The notes: generated by a model not told the origin, from the sequence alone. A stretch of 64,000 nucleotides of DNA from Bauldia litoralis (GCF_900104485.1 NZ_FMXQ01000002.1:620001-684000); one strand, 5' to 3'. Shown: positions 42,916 through 52,579, counted from the stretch's first letter. Program-made: numbers and translations.

Positions 42916-43878
42916 ATGAGCGACCCCACGACTCCACGGCCGACCGACAACGCCTTTCTCGGCGAGATCCTGGGCGGCAGCCACGAACCGACCTATGGCG
43001 GCGCGCTGTCCTTCATGCGGCGGCGCTATTCGCGCGCCCTCGACGGCATTGATGCGGTTGTCTGGGGTATCCCCTTCGACACGGCGACGTCCAACCGCCC
43101 CGGCTGCCGGTTCGGCCCGCAGGCGATCCGGCGCGCCTCGGCGATCTTCGACGGCGATCCGCAACATCCCTTCGGCTTCGATCCGTTCGAGACTCTGAGC
43201 ACCGTCGACTACGGCGATTGCAGCTTCGATTACGGCCGCCCGGCCGAAATCCCCGCGGCGATCGAAGCGCAGGCCAGGGCGATCCTCGACAGCGGCGCCC
43301 AGTTGATCACGCTCGGCGGCGATCATTTCGTCACCTACCCAATGCTTAAGGCCCACGCCGCCCGGCACGGCCGGCTGGCGCTCATCCAGTTCGACGCCCA
43401 CCAGGACACCTGGCCGGATGACGGCGGCCGCGTCGACCACGGCACCTTCGTCGGCCGCGCCGTCCGCGAGGGTCTGATCGACCCGTCGCGCTCGATCCAG
43501 ATCGGCATCCGCACCGTCGCGCCGGAGGATTGCGGCATCGAGATCGTCACCCCGGAGACACTCGACCGGGTCGGTGTCGCGGGCGTCCTCGACATGATCC
43601 GCGAGCGGGTCGGTGAATGCCCCTCCTATTGCACCTTCGATATCGATTGCCTCGACCCGGCCTTCGCGCCAGGCACCGGAACCCCGGTCGCCGGCGGGTT
43701 GTCGAGCCGCGAGGCGCTGGCGCTCCTGCGCGGTCTCGGGCCGGCGAGCATCGACATTGTCGGCGCCGACGTCGTCGAGGTTGCACCGCCTTACGACCAC
43801 GCCGATATCACGGCGATTGCCGGCGCGACGGTCGCCATGATCTACCTCGGCCTGCTGGCGGAACGGCGACGAAGCTGA
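42916..43878 (+). CDS. speB: Agmatinase / ureohydrolase
   Basis: 320-aa Mn-dependent ureohydrolase that would split agmatine into putrescine and urea. Metal-binding motifs are GGDHFVTYP, FDAHQDTW (the DAHxD site) and FDIDCLDPAFAPGTGTP. GAGG precedes the ATG at 42916. Arginase, guanidinobutyrase and related enzymes share the fold; rhizobial context (before argC) is the reason for the agmatinase call. Confidence 0.85.
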   Translation: MSDPTTPRPTDNAFLGEILGGSHEPTYGGALSFMRRRYSRALDGIDAVVWGIPFDTATSNRPGCRFGPQAIRRASAIFDGDPQHPFGFDPFETLSTVDYGDCSFDYGRPAEIPAAIEAQARAILDSGAQLITLGGDHFVTYPMLKAHAARHGRLALIQFDAHQDTWPDDGGRVDHGTFVGRAVREGLIDPSRSIQIGIRTVAPEDCGIEIVTPETLDRVGVAGVLDMIRERVGECPSYCTFDIDCLDPAFAPGTGTPVAGGLSSREALALLRGLGPASIDIVGADVVEVAPPYDHADITAIAGATVAMIYLGLLAERRRS

Positions 43879-43924
43879 GCGACAGGACAACACCGCTCAA
43901 GCTTCCGATCCAAGGAGAATAGTC

Positions 43925-44974
43925 ATGTCAAAGGATATCAGAATCGGCGTGCTCGGCGCCTCGGGCTACACCGGCGCCGACCTCGTCAGGCTCGCCCTCG
44001 CCCATCCGTCGATGCAGATCGCCACGCTGACCGCCAACAGCCAGGCCGGAAAGCGCATGGCCGAGGTTTTTCCGCAATTCGGCTTCGTCGACCTGCCGGA
44101 CCTGATAACGACCGAGGAGGCCGACTGGTCGCTGGTCGACGCGGTCTTCTGCGGACTGCCCCACGGCACGACCCAGGAAATCGCCAGGACCGTCCTCGCC
44201 GATCATCCCGGCATCAAGTTCATCGACATGTCGGCGGACTTCCGGCTGCGCGATCCGGAGGTCTACAAGACCTGGTACGGCCATGACCATCTGGCGATGG
44301 ACCTGCAGGCCGAGGCGGTCTACGGGCTCACCGAGCATTACCGGACCGCCATCCGCGATGCGCGGCTCGTCGCTTGCCCCGGCTGCTATCCGACCGCGAC
44401 GCTCCTGTCGCTCCTGCCGCTCGTCGCCGCCGGCCTGATCGATCCGTCGGAAATCGTCGTCGACGCCAAGTCCGGTGTCACGGGTGCGGGCCGCAGCCTC
44501 AAGCAGAACATCCTGTTCAGCGAGGCCGGCGAAGGCCTGTCGCCCTACGCGGTCGGCAAGCATCGGCACGCACCGGAGATCGAGCAGGAAATCTCCAAGG
44601 TCGCCGGCACCGACGTCATCGTTTCCTTCACGCCGCACCTCATCCCGATGAGCCGGGGCGAGCTCTGCACGTCCTACCTGAGGATGACCGGCGCGACGGT
44701 CGATGACCTGCGCGCCGCCTTTGTCGACGCCTATCGCGACGAACCCTTCGTCCATGTCGCGCCGGAGGGCGTCCTGCCGCAGACCCAGAACGTCCGCGGG
44801 TCGAACTATTGCCAGATCGGCGTCGTCGCCGACCGGGTGCCCGGCCGCGCCATCGTCATCTCGGTGATTGACAACCTGGTGAAGGGGTCCGCCGGCCAGG
44901 CCGTACAGAATTTCAACCTGATGTACGATCTCGACGAGACCACCGGCCTGACCCAGCAGGCGCTCTTCCCCTGA
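43925..44974 (+). CDS. argC: N-acetyl-gamma-glutamyl-phosphate reductase ArgC
   Basis: 349-aa NADPH-dependent enzyme of arginine synthesis (third step). GASGYTGADLVRLA (11-24) is the Rossmann loop, C154 in CPGCYPTATLLSL is the catalytic cysteine, and KSGVTGAGRS follows. The long form (about 350 aa) is of the PGC-type class. GGAGAA precedes the ATG. It is the last gene of the rplM-to-argC stretch and ends before a hairpin. Confidence 0.95.
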   Translation: MSKDIRIGVLGASGYTGADLVRLALAHPSMQIATLTANSQAGKRMAEVFPQFGFVDLPDLITTEEADWSLVDAVFCGLPHGTTQEIARTVLADHPGIKFIDMSADFRLRDPEVYKTWYGHDHLAMDLQAEAVYGLTEHYRTAIRDARLVACPGCYPTATLLSLLPLVAAGLIDPSEIVVDAKSGVTGAGRSLKQNILFSEAGEGLSPYAVGKHRHAPEIEQEISKVAGTDVIVSFTPHLIPMSRGELCTSYLRMTGATVDDLRAAFVDAYRDEPFVHVAPEGVLPQTQNVRGSNYCQIGVVADRVPGRAIVISVIDNLVKGSAGQAVQNFNLMYDLDETTGLTQQALFP

Positions 44975-44992
44975 CGACCAGGAACTGATTGG

Positions 44993-45022
44993 CTTTCTGC
45001 TTCAATATGTTGAAGCAGAAAG
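44993..45022. terminator. Bidirectional terminator between argC and the hydratase gene
   Basis: Perfect 13-base arms CTTTCTGCTTCAA (44993-45005) and TTGAAGCAGAAAG (45010-45022) around a TATG loop. It lies 18 bases past the argC stop and 20 before the stop of the convergent gene, so it can serve both transcripts. T richness is within the arms, not after them. Confidence 0.75.
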
Positions 45023-45042
45023 TGGAATCGATCTCGCAGCCG

Positions 45043-45825
45043 TCAGGTCACCGACAGCTCGACCGTTCCGAGACCGGAAATCGACACCGTCACCCGGTCT
45101 CCACGGTCGAGCCATTTGGTCTCGACGAGGCTCCCTGTCAGCACGATCTCGTCCTTGCGCAGGCTCTGCCCGCGTGCCGCGAGGCTGTTGGCAAGCCAGG
45201 CAAGCGCATTGAGCGGATCGCCCATCACGTCGCTGCCCAGGCCCCTGCCTGCTTCCTCGCCGTTGATCGTCGTCACGCCGACGGTCTCGGCCGGCGCACC
45301 CACACCGCGAACCGGATTCCCCAGCACACAGCCCGCGGCAAAGAAGTCGTCGGCGATCAGCGTCGGCGTGTCCGTCGTCCGCCAGTCCGCATAACGATCG
45401 TCGACGATCTCGATCGCCGGCATGTAGGCGGCAACGGCGTCGGCCAAACTCTCCGCGCTGAAGGCACCGCCGCCGGGATTAAGGTCGCGGCCGAGGCGGA
45501 CGGCGATCTCGCACTCGATTCCGACCCGCAGGTAGTCGCTCGAGCGAAGCGCCACGCCACTTTGATGCGTGCCGCCTTCGAAGACGCCGCCCGCGCACGG
45601 ATTGGGAATGCCGAGATAGGTCTGCATCACCGCCGTGGTGCAGCCGATCTTGCGGCCGATCCGCGCCCCGAAGGGCGTATCGAGAAGACGCGCATGGACG
45701 GCGTCCTGCACCCGATACGCTTCCACTTCGTCGCCGGGCCTGATCGATATGTCGAGGACACTCAACGCTTCGCGTCTCAGCCGCGCGGCGGCAATGGTCT
45801 CGGCGGCAGCGGCGGTCCTGTCCAT
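45043..45825 (-). CDS. 2-keto-4-pentenoate hydratase family protein
   Basis: 260-aa fumarylacetoacetase-superfamily enzyme (MhpD-like). GIECEIAVRLGRDLNPGGGA contains the E-x-E metal ligands, MPAIEIVDDRY supplies another, and FFAAGCVLGNPV and LTGSLVETKW are hydratase-type segments. It would add water to 2-hydroxypenta-2,4-dienoate or act as a decarboxylase. No meta-cleavage genes accompany it. Its start is three bases after the ctaA stop, so the two are probably co-transcribed, an unexplained pairing. Confidence 0.85.
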   Translation of the reverse strand: MDRTAAAAETIAAARLRREALSVLDISIRPGDEVEAYRVQDAVHARLLDTPFGARIGRKIGCTTAVMQTYLGIPNPCAGGVFEGGTHQSGVALRSSDYLRVGIECEIAVRLGRDLNPGGGAFSAESLADAVAAYMPAIEIVDDRYADWRTTDTPTLIADDFFAAGCVLGNPVRGVGAPAETVGVTTINGEEAGRGLGSDVMGDPLNALAWLANSLAARGQSLRKDEIVLTGSLVETKWLDRGDRVTVSISGLGTVELSVT

Positions 45826-45828
45826 GAA

Positions 45829-46908
45829 TCACTCGGTCTTCAATTGTGCAGTGGCTGCCCCACCCTCGCCCGCCGGCAGCATCGCCCGCAGGTTGGCGAC
45901 GGAATGGCCGAGGACGAGGATCGCGCCGAACTGGTGAACCAGCGCCAACCAGATCGGGACAGCCGCAAGAACATTGGCGACCCCGATCACGGCCTGCACG
46001 GTAACCAGAAGCGCCAGGGACAGCGCGCCCCGGAAATAAGCCGTACCACGCGTCTGCCAGGCATGCGCCAGCGCCGCGACGAACAGGAGATAGCCGACAA
46101 CCCGGTGATCGAACTGCACCGTCAACGCGTTCTCGAAAAAGTTCAGCCACACCGGTTGCTGGAACAGCAGCCCATCGGGGACCAGCGCCCCGCGCATCAG
46201 CGGCCAGGTGTCGGAGGCGAGGCCGGCATCGAGACCGGCCACGAGTCCGCCGAGGAAAATCTGAAAGAAGATGAGGCCGAGCACGATCGCCCCGGTGACG
46301 CGGAACCGCATCGGCGCGACCGTCGACCGCTCCCGCAGTCCCGCCGCGACCCACAGAATATAGGCCAGGATCACGCAGGCCAGCGTCAGGTGAGCCGCCA
46401 GACGATACTGGCTGACGTCGGTCCGCGCGGTAAGCCCGCTCGCCACCATCCACCAGCCGACGGCTCCCTGCAGCCCGCCAAGCACGAAGATGCCGGCAAG
46501 CCGCGGCGCCAACCGGCGCCCGATCCGCCCGGTCGCCCAGAACCAGATCAGCGGCAGCAGGAAGGCGACGCCGATGAAACGCCCGAGAAACCGGTGCGCC
46601 CATTCCCACCAGAAGATCCCCTTGAACGCGGCGAGCGTCATGCCCTTGTTGATCAACTGGTATTCGGGGATCTGCTGATACTTGGCGAACTCCTCCTGCC
46701 ACTCGGCCGCGTTGAGCGGCGGGATCACGCCATGGATCGGCTTCCACTCGGTGATCGAAAGGCCGGAATCGGTCAGCCGGGTCGCACCGCCGACCAGCAC
46801 CATGATGACGAGGAGGAGCGCGATGCCGTACAGCCACCACCGCACCGGTGCCATGCCCCGCGCGGGTCTGGGGGCGTCGATATGCGCCGCGCTCGATACA
46901 CTTGCCAT
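45829..46908 (-). CDS. ctaA: Heme A synthase (CtaA/COX15)
   Basis: 359-aa membrane protein with eight hydrophobic helices that oxidises heme O to heme A for cytochrome aa3 oxidase. GGATRLTDSGLSITEWKPI (after the first helix) and FWWEWAHRFLGRFIG (heme-binding His) are the COX15 signatures, repeated in the second half by VQFDHRVVGYLLF. It is the long alphaproteobacterial/mitochondrial form. The ATG at 46908 follows GGGAG and matches the usual N terminus. The DUF2842 gene is divergent, 87 bases away. Confidence 0.93.
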   Translation of the reverse strand: MASVSSAAHIDAPRPARGMAPVRWWLYGIALLLVIMVLVGGATRLTDSGLSITEWKPIHGVIPPLNAAEWQEEFAKYQQIPEYQLINKGMTLAAFKGIFWWEWAHRFLGRFIGVAFLLPLIWFWATGRIGRRLAPRLAGIFVLGGLQGAVGWWMVASGLTARTDVSQYRLAAHLTLACVILAYILWVAAGLRERSTVAPMRFRVTGAIVLGLIFFQIFLGGLVAGLDAGLASDTWPLMRGALVPDGLLFQQPVWLNFFENALTVQFDHRVVGYLLFVAALAHAWQTRGTAYFRGALSLALLVTVQAVIGVANVLAAVPIWLALVHQFGAILVLGHSVANLRAMLPAGEGGAATAQLKTE

Positions 46909-46995
46909 GCTTGTGCTCCCGAAGCCTTCGATATAGGCCTCTCCGACACGCGGCAACCGGTGACACGGGGTCGCGGCAATCTCTCAGGGAAGCGA

Positions 46996-47220
46996 ATGCG
47001 ACAGCGTACGAGAAAATTGATCGGCACCGTGACGCTCATGGTCTTCGTGCCGTTCTACGCTCTGGTCGCCATGTCGGTCGCGACCGCTCGTCTCGGCGGG
47101 ACGTCGCTCCTGACGCAGACCGTTTTCTTTGCCATTGCCGGCCTGATCTGGCTGATACCGGCGGGCGCCATCATCAAGTGGATGCAACGCCCCGAGACCG
47201 ACCCGGACGTCCGGCGCTAA
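46996..47220 (+). CDS. DUF2842 small membrane protein
   Basis: 74-aa protein with two membrane segments (about 8-30 and 39-60) and a charged tail, RPETDPDVRR. This is the DUF2842 family, found beside ctaA in many Alphaproteobacteria. AGGGAAG precedes the ATG. Its role is unknown; a link to cytochrome oxidase assembly is only suggested by position. The stop overlaps the end of the convergent exopolysaccharide gene by four bases. Confidence 0.85.
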   Translation: MRQRTRKLIGTVTLMVFVPFYALVAMSVATARLGGTSLLTQTVFFAIAGLIWLIPAGAIIKWMQRPETDPDVRR

Positions 47221-49373
47221 GCGGCTGCTCCGGTGACCGCATCTTCCCGCACGTCGGCGACGGCCAGTGCTTTCCCCGTCGTCGCGGGATCGACGATCAG
47301 CAGCATGATATCAGCAGAACTCACCGCGGTGATGCGGTCGAAGGCTCGCGCTGTGCGCGGGTCGGCGGCCCCGAACTCGCTGACCACCATGGCGATATCC
47401 GCGCTCGGCCCGAGGACTTCGATCATGTCGTCGCCCGCGTCCAGGACGACGTGGTCATAGGTCTCGTCCAGCGAATCGAGCACGGTCGCCATGCGATCGC
47501 CGGTGAGGATCTTCGGCAGGAGCGGCAGCCGCCCGGACGGAATGAAATGCGCCCTTGAGCGGCGGTCGCGCAGGACGACCTGCGCAAAGGACGCCGCGCC
47601 TGCATAAAGGTCGGTGAAACCGGGGGGATTGCCGCCCTCGCACATCGCATCACTGTTCGCGCCGTCGCGACGGAAGTCGATCAGCACCGCCCGCCGGTCC
47701 ACTCGCGCCAGGGCTCGGGTCAGCGCCGCGGCGGCCAGCGGTCGGCGGCTCTCGTCGCCACCGTCCGCCTCGGTCACCAGAATGCGATGCCGGCCGCCGG
47801 CGACGATGTCGCCGGAGATCCGCGCCAGCGACTGCTCGGCTTCATTCGCCATCAGCGGCGCCAGCGTCGGCTCGCTCGTCATCATCCGGCGCTGGCCGTC
47901 GGCCCACCGAACGTGTCCTCCGACCGGCATGGACCCCGGAACCAGCGGCACCGGTGCGCCAAAGGCAACCCGGCGCATCGGCCGGCCGCTTGAGAGCTCG
48001 CGAACCAGGAAGATCGCGATCGCCAGGAGGAATGCCGCGGCGACGGCCGCTGCCGTCATCGGGATGACCTTCGGGAAGGACGGCTCGATCGGCACAAGGG
48101 CGCTGGAAATCACCCGCGCATTGGCCGGCAGGTAATCGCCGTTCTGGCGACCCAGCGCTTCGCGATAGCGCAGAAGATACGTGTCGAGCAATTCCCGCTG
48201 CGCGGTCGCCTCACGCTCCAGCGCCCGCAGTTGTACTTCGGCGTCGCCGGCGGTGGCGACCGTCGCCTTGAGCCCCGTCAGTCGACGCTCGATCTCGGCC
48301 TCGCGCGCCGCCGACAGGTCCACCTCGGCCTCGAGCGCGGCGACGATCTTCTGCGCCTCCGCCGTGACCTGGGCATTCAGATCGGCGAGTTGGGCGTTCA
48401 GTTCGCGCATCCGCGGATGGCCGGAAAGCAGCGTCGCCGAAAGCTCCGCGACCTGCGCCCGCAACGCCACCTGCTGCTCGATCAGCCGCTGGATGAGCTG
48501 CGAGTTCAGGACCTCGGTTATATTCGGCACCGCGCCGCTCTTGAGGCTTGCCCTGATCTGGGCCGCCTTCGTCTCGGCATCGGTCCGCGTCGCGCGCACC
48601 CGGGCGCGTTCGGCGTTGAGGTCGGCGAGCGCCTGCTGGTTTAAGGTCGTCGGCGTCTGCCCGCCGCTGGTGAAGAGATCGTTCGAAACGCGGTATGCCG
48701 CGACGCTCGCTTCCGCCGCCGCGACTTTCTCACGCAAATCGGCGATTTCGGATTCCAGCCACTGGGTGGCGTCCTCGTTGGTGTTCCGCATCGCCGAGCG
48801 CTGCATCGCGATGTACTCGGCGGCGATGGCGTTGGCGCCGCGCGCAGCGAGCTGCGGATCGGTCGAGGAGAAGCTGATGGTGATGACCCGGGAGTCGGCA
48901 ATCGCGAGCACCTGCAGGTTCCGGTAATATTCGGCCAGCACCCGCTCCTCGATCGAGGCGTCCGACGGGCTCCTCGCCAGCCCGAGGTCGACCAGCAGGT
49001 CCTTGACGAACGAACTGTCCTTGATCGCCTTCTGGTATTCAGGCTGAGCTTCGAGGTCGAGCTTGGAGGCAACCACCTTGGCCAGGTCGCCCGACCGGAT
49101 CAGCTGGACCTGGCTGGTGACCGCCTCGCGGTCCAGCACGGCCGCTGTCTCCGTCGACGAGGTCGAGCGCGTCAGGTCCGACTCCCCTGTCTCGATCAGG
49201 ACCGTCGTCTCGCTCGTATAGACCGGCGTCATGTTCGACAGCAGGTAGAACGTCCCTGCCCCGACCAGCGCCGTGAAGATCACGATGAATGGCAGCGCCT
49301 TGAGCAGCGAAATGAACAGCGCTCGGACGTCGATTTCGACGTCGGTAGCCATGGGCGCCTGTGTTTCGTTCAT
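47217..49373 (-). CDS. Exopolysaccharide chain-length protein (Wzc/ExoP type) with degenerate kinase domain
   Basis: 718-aa inner-membrane polysaccharide co-polymerase. A Wzz domain with a membrane helix (about 24-46), a long periplasmic coiled coil (residues 190-390), the GNVR-type region and a second helix (about 443-462) are followed by a cytoplasmic Rossmann domain. In that domain the Walker A is gone: ILVTEADGGDESRRPLAAAA replaces GxxGxGKS, and the Tyr-rich tail is absent, while HVVLDAGDD keeps a Walker-B-like strand. It should therefore set chain length without autophosphorylation. It is divergent from the glycosyltransferase gene across a 395-base AT-rich region. Confidence 0.85.
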   Translation of the reverse strand: MNETQAPMATDVEIDVRALFISLLKALPFIVIFTALVGAGTFYLLSNMTPVYTSETTVLIETGESDLTRSTSSTETAAVLDREAVTSQVQLIRSGDLAKVVASKLDLEAQPEYQKAIKDSSFVKDLLVDLGLARSPSDASIEERVLAEYYRNLQVLAIADSRVITISFSSTDPQLAARGANAIAAEYIAMQRSAMRNTNEDATQWLESEIADLREKVAAAEASVAAYRVSNDLFTSGGQTPTTLNQQALADLNAERARVRATRTDAETKAAQIRASLKSGAVPNITEVLNSQLIQRLIEQQVALRAQVAELSATLLSGHPRMRELNAQLADLNAQVTAEAQKIVAALEAEVDLSAAREAEIERRLTGLKATVATAGDAEVQLRALEREATAQRELLDTYLLRYREALGRQNGDYLPANARVISSALVPIEPSFPKVIPMTAAAVAAAFLLAIAIFLVRELSSGRPMRRVAFGAPVPLVPGSMPVGGHVRWADGQRRMMTSEPTLAPLMANEAEQSLARISGDIVAGGRHRILVTEADGGDESRRPLAAAALTRALARVDRRAVLIDFRRDGANSDAMCEGGNPPGFTDLYAGAASFAQVVLRDRRSRAHFIPSGRLPLLPKILTGDRMATVLDSLDETYDHVVLDAGDDMIEVLGPSADIAMVVSEFGAADPRTARAFDRITAVSSADIMLLIVDPATTGKALAVADVREDAVTGAAA

Positions 49374-49768
49374 ACGCTACAACTCACGGATTCATCAGCA
49401 GCCGATAATCCGCGATTGTCGTAATCACATCGTTAACGTAAAGCAGAAGTTGCAACGTCAAATATTAACGCGAGTTAATATTCACGAGCAGCCGTGGAAT
49501 ACTTCAAACCAGCACTGACTATGTTTACGTGACATTAACCATGGGAGCCTGATGATCCGGGGCATCAACTGCACAGAGAACCAGTCGGTCCATGCATCTC
49601 GTCCACGATATCGATGACGTCGGAGGCTCCCCCCTCCCCCACGGTTCGGACGAAATCGCGGCCAGCGACTGCGATCGGCACGCCCCGTCGACCCACGCCT
49701 CCTTCAAGCGCGAGCGTCGATCTTGAGCGGCAGCAGGCGGCATCGCCGTGTCACCCGGGATAAAGGCC
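49374..49768. other. Divergent intergenic control region of the exopolysaccharide locus
   Basis: 395 bases without a convincing gene. The first 170 are unusually AT-rich for this window, including GTTAAC at 49432-49437 and the palindrome at 49461-49482. The rest (49550-49768) is GC-rich and carries only short, unconserved open frames. It likely holds promoters for both directions. Confidence 0.6.
49461..49482. promoter_or_regulatory. AT-rich palindrome before the exopolysaccharide genes
   Basis: AATATTAAC (49461-49469) and GTTAATATT (49474-49482) are perfect inverted repeats around GCGA. The site lies 88 bases before the co-polymerase start and about 290 before the glycosyltransferase, a plausible operator. 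Confidence 0.55.
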
Positions 49769-50923
49769 ATGGCGGCGTCGGCGAGCGACACCCAGCGCAT
49801 CGTCCACTGCTTTCGCGCGCCGGTCGGCGGTCTGTTCCGGCACGTCCGGGACCTGGCCCAGGCGCAGCACGATGCGGGCAACGCCGTCGGGATCATCTGC
49901 GACGCGACGATTGGCAGCGCCATGGAGGAAAAGGCGCTCGCCGCGACGGAGCCCTATCTGTCGCTCGGCCTGAAGCGATTTCCCATGCGGCGTCAGATCA
50001 CGCCATCCGACATCTCCGCGACCTACCGCGCGCTGCGCGAGGTCCGGAAACTGAATCCCGATATCCTGCATGCTCACGGCGCCAAGGGCGGCGTCTATGC
50101 GCGGGTCATCGGTACACTGTTGCGGGCATCTGGTATTCGCGTAGCCCGCATTTACTCCCCGCACGGCGGAAGCCTGCACTATGATCGTGGCTCTTGGGGC
50201 GGCCGTGCCTACCTGACAGCGGAACGCGTCCTCCAGCGGATGACCGACGCGTTCATCTTCGTCAGCCAGTTCGAGGCGGATGCCTATGCGGCGAAGGTCG
50301 GCGCGCCTGACCGGCCTGCCGCTGTAGTCCGGAACGGCTTGCGCCCGGAGGAATTCATCCCCGTGCCGCCCGCGCCGGATGCGGTCGATTTCCTGTTCAT
50401 CGGCGCTCTCCGCGACCTCAAGGGACCCGACCTTTTCATCGAGGCGCTCGCCGCTTTCGACGGTGCCGGCGGGCGGCTGCCACGGGCCCTGATCGTCGGC
50501 GATGGCGAGGACGAACCGCGCTATCGGCAGATGGTCGCTGATCTCGGCCTGTCGGATCGCGTCGCGTTTCACGAGCCCATGCCGGCCCGCGAAGCCTTCG
50601 CCCGGGCCCGGATCGTCGTCGTCCCGTCGCGGGCGGAGTCGATGCCCTACATCATTCTCGAGACGATCGCCGCCGGTGTGCCCCTTGTCGCCACGCGGGT
50701 CGGCGGCATTCCGGAGATCTTCGGCCGCGAAACGGACAGGCTGGTCCCGGCCGGCGATGCAACGGCGCTGTTCGAGGCCATGGCCCGGCTGGACCAGAGC
50801 CCGGATGAGGCGCGCCGGGATGCCGAAGCGCTGCGTGAAACGGTCCAAGCCGACTTCTCGGCCGAAGCCATGGCGCGGGCCGTTTCGGCTGTCTATCGAT
50901 CGGTAACCATACCAAACAAATAA
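49769..50923 (+). CDS. Glycosyltransferase family 4
   Basis: 384-aa GT-B glycosyltransferase. The N-terminal acceptor domain contains APVGGLFRHVRDLAQAQHDA with the GG-H motif of GT4 enzymes; the C-terminal donor domain has FIGALRDLKGPDLFIEAL and the E-x7-E site in SRAESMPYIILETIAAGVPL. It transfers a sugar from a nucleotide donor during assembly of the lipid-linked repeat unit. The ATG at 49769 is preferred; a GTG at 49748 is in frame. It is followed by the initiating phosphotransferase gene after about 70 bases. Confidence 0.87.
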   Translation: MAASASDTQRIVHCFRAPVGGLFRHVRDLAQAQHDAGNAVGIICDATIGSAMEEKALAATEPYLSLGLKRFPMRRQITPSDISATYRALREVRKLNPDILHAHGAKGGVYARVIGTLLRASGIRVARIYSPHGGSLHYDRGSWGGRAYLTAERVLQRMTDAFIFVSQFEADAYAAKVGAPDRPAAVVRNGLRPEEFIPVPPAPDAVDFLFIGALRDLKGPDLFIEALAAFDGAGGRLPRALIVGDGEDEPRYRQMVADLGLSDRVAFHEPMPAREAFARARIVVVPSRAESMPYIILETIAAGVPLVATRVGGIPEIFGRETDRLVPAGDATALFEAMARLDQSPDEARRDAEALRETVQADFSAEAMARAVSAVYRSVTIPNK

Positions 50924-50992
50924 ACTGGTTACCGCCGGCCGCTTCACCCGAATTTCGCGAATTTCGCCTCAGACTTCCGCGATGCAGACCCC

Positions 50993-52579
50993 ATGTCTTC
51001 GCGGTCGACAATGAAGCGTCGGAATACAACGACAATGAACGAGCAGACGACCGAGGCGATCGTCGCGCAGGACGCGACGGTGGTTTCTCCCCCGCCAGCC
51101 CTCAAGGACAAGCTGGCTCAACCGCCCCTGAACATTGAAGCCGAACTCGCAGCGGCCGCGCTTCCCGGCCGCTCCGTCTCGCGTGTCGTCGTGGCCGGCA
51201 CGGTGCGCCTCGCCGACTTCGCGATCGTCGTCACCACCGGCTTCGCCATCCATCTCCTTTACGTCGAGCAGGCATCCGCCCTCGCCTGGTGGTACCTGAC
51301 CGCCATCATCGGCGCCGCCATCGTCTTTGTCTCGGCCATGCAGGTCGCCGGCGGCTACACGATCCCGGCGATGCGACGGGTCGGCTTCCAGACCGGCCGG
51401 CTTCTGGCGACCTGGATGCTGGTCTTCGGCGTGATGACGGCGGTGGTGTTCCTCGCCAAGCTCGGCGAGGAATTCTCGCGCGTCTGGTTCACGGCCTGGT
51501 TCGTCATCGGCCTTTGCGCGCTCATTGCCTTCCGGGTGGCGCTGGCGTCATTCGTCAATCGCTGGGCCAGCGAAGGCCTGCTGGAACGGCGTGCGGTCAT
51601 CGTCGGTGGCGGCGAGCGCGCGGAAGCCCTGATCAACGCGATGGAGGCCCAGGGCGAAGGCGACATCCGGATCTGCGGAATCTTCGACGATCGCAGCGAC
51701 GACCGGTCGCCGCAGTCCGTCGCCGGCTACCGCAAGCTCGGCACGATCAGCGAACTGGTCGAGTTCGGACGCAAGGCGCAAATCGACCTGCTGATCGTGT
51801 CCCTGCCGATCACGGCCGAGGGCCGCGTGCTGCAACTCCTGAAGCAGTTGTGGGTGCTGCCGGTCGACATTCGCCTCTCGGCCCATACCAACAAGCTGCG
51901 CTTCCGCCCGAGGACCTATTCCTTCGTCGGAAAGGTCCCCTTTCTCGATGTCGTCGACAAGCCGATCGCCGACTGGGACGTGGTGGCCAAGTGGCTCTTC
52001 GACCATGTCGTCGGCGCCATGATCCTCCTGCTGGCGGCGCCGGTGATGCTGCTTGTCGCGCTCGCCATCCGCCTCGACAGCCGAGGCCCGGTGCTCTTCA
52101 AGCAGAAGCGCTACGGCTTCAACAACGACCTGATCGAGGTCTACAAGTTCCGCTCGATGTATGTCGACAAGACCGATGCCACCGCCAACAAGCTGGTCAC
52201 CCGCAACGATCCGCGCGTCACCCGCGTCGGCCGCTTCATCCGCCGCACCAGCCTCGACGAGCTCCCGCAGCTCTTCAACGTCGTCTTCAAGGGCAACCTC
52301 TCGCTCGTCGGTCCCCGCCCCCATGCCGTCCAGGCCAAGGCGTCCGACCGGCTTTATGGCGATGTCGTCGACGGCTATTTCGCGCGCCACCGGGTCAAAC
52401 CCGGCATCACCGGCTGGGCGCAGATCAACGGCTGGCGCGGCGAGACCGACACGGAGGAGAAGCTCCACCACCGCGTCGAGCACGACCTCTTCTACATCGA
52501 GAACTGGTCGGTGCTTTTTGACCTCTACATCGTCCTGATGACACCGTTCCGCCTGCTCAACTCGGAGAATGCGTATTGA
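50993..52579 (+). CDS. Undecaprenyl-phosphate glucose phosphotransferase (WcaJ/PssY type)
   Basis: 528-aa polyprenyl glycosylphosphotransferase that starts exopolysaccharide assembly by moving sugar-1-phosphate onto undecaprenyl phosphate. Four N-terminal membrane segments (about 55-190) and a Rossmann-like CoA-binding region ([13 protein letters not shown]) precede the catalytic domain with [40 protein letters not shown] and SLVGPRPHA. No start has a convincing ribosome site; 51011 and 51035 are in-frame alternatives to 50993. It overlaps the polymerase gene by four bases. Confidence 0.9.
   Translation: MSSRSTMKRRNTTTMNEQTTEAIVAQDATVVSPPPALKDKLAQPPLNIEAELAAAALPGRSVSRVVVAGTVRLADFAIVVTTGFAIHLLYVEQASALAWWYLTAIIGAAIVFVSAMQVAGGYTIPAMRRVGFQTGRLLATWMLVFGVMTAVVFLAKLGEEFSRVWFTAWFVIGLCALIAFRVALASFVNRWASEGLLERRAVIVGGGERAEALINAMEAQGEGDIRICGIFDDRSDDRSPQSVAGYRKLGTISELVEFGRKAQIDLLIVSLPITAEGRVLQLLKQLWVLPVDIRLSAHTNKLRFRPRTYSFVGKVPFLDVVDKPIADWDVVAKWLFDHVVGAMILLLAAPVMLLVALAIRLDSRGPVLFKQKRYGFNNDLIEVYKFRSMYVDKTDATANKLVTRNDPRVTRVGRFIRRTSLDELPQLFNVVFKGNLSLVGPRPHAVQAKASDRLYGDVVDGYFARHRVKPGITGWAQINGWRGETDTEEKLHHRVEHDLFYIENWSVLFDLYIVLMTPFRLLNSENAY

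Noticed and set aside
44989-47220. A 743-codon plus-strand frame across the hydratase and ctaA genes
   Set aside because: Only its last 75 codons are real (the DUF2842 gene from 46996); the rest is antisense to recognised genes.
47217-49373. Active tyrosine autokinase
   Set aside because: No Walker A loop and no tyrosine cluster at the C terminus.
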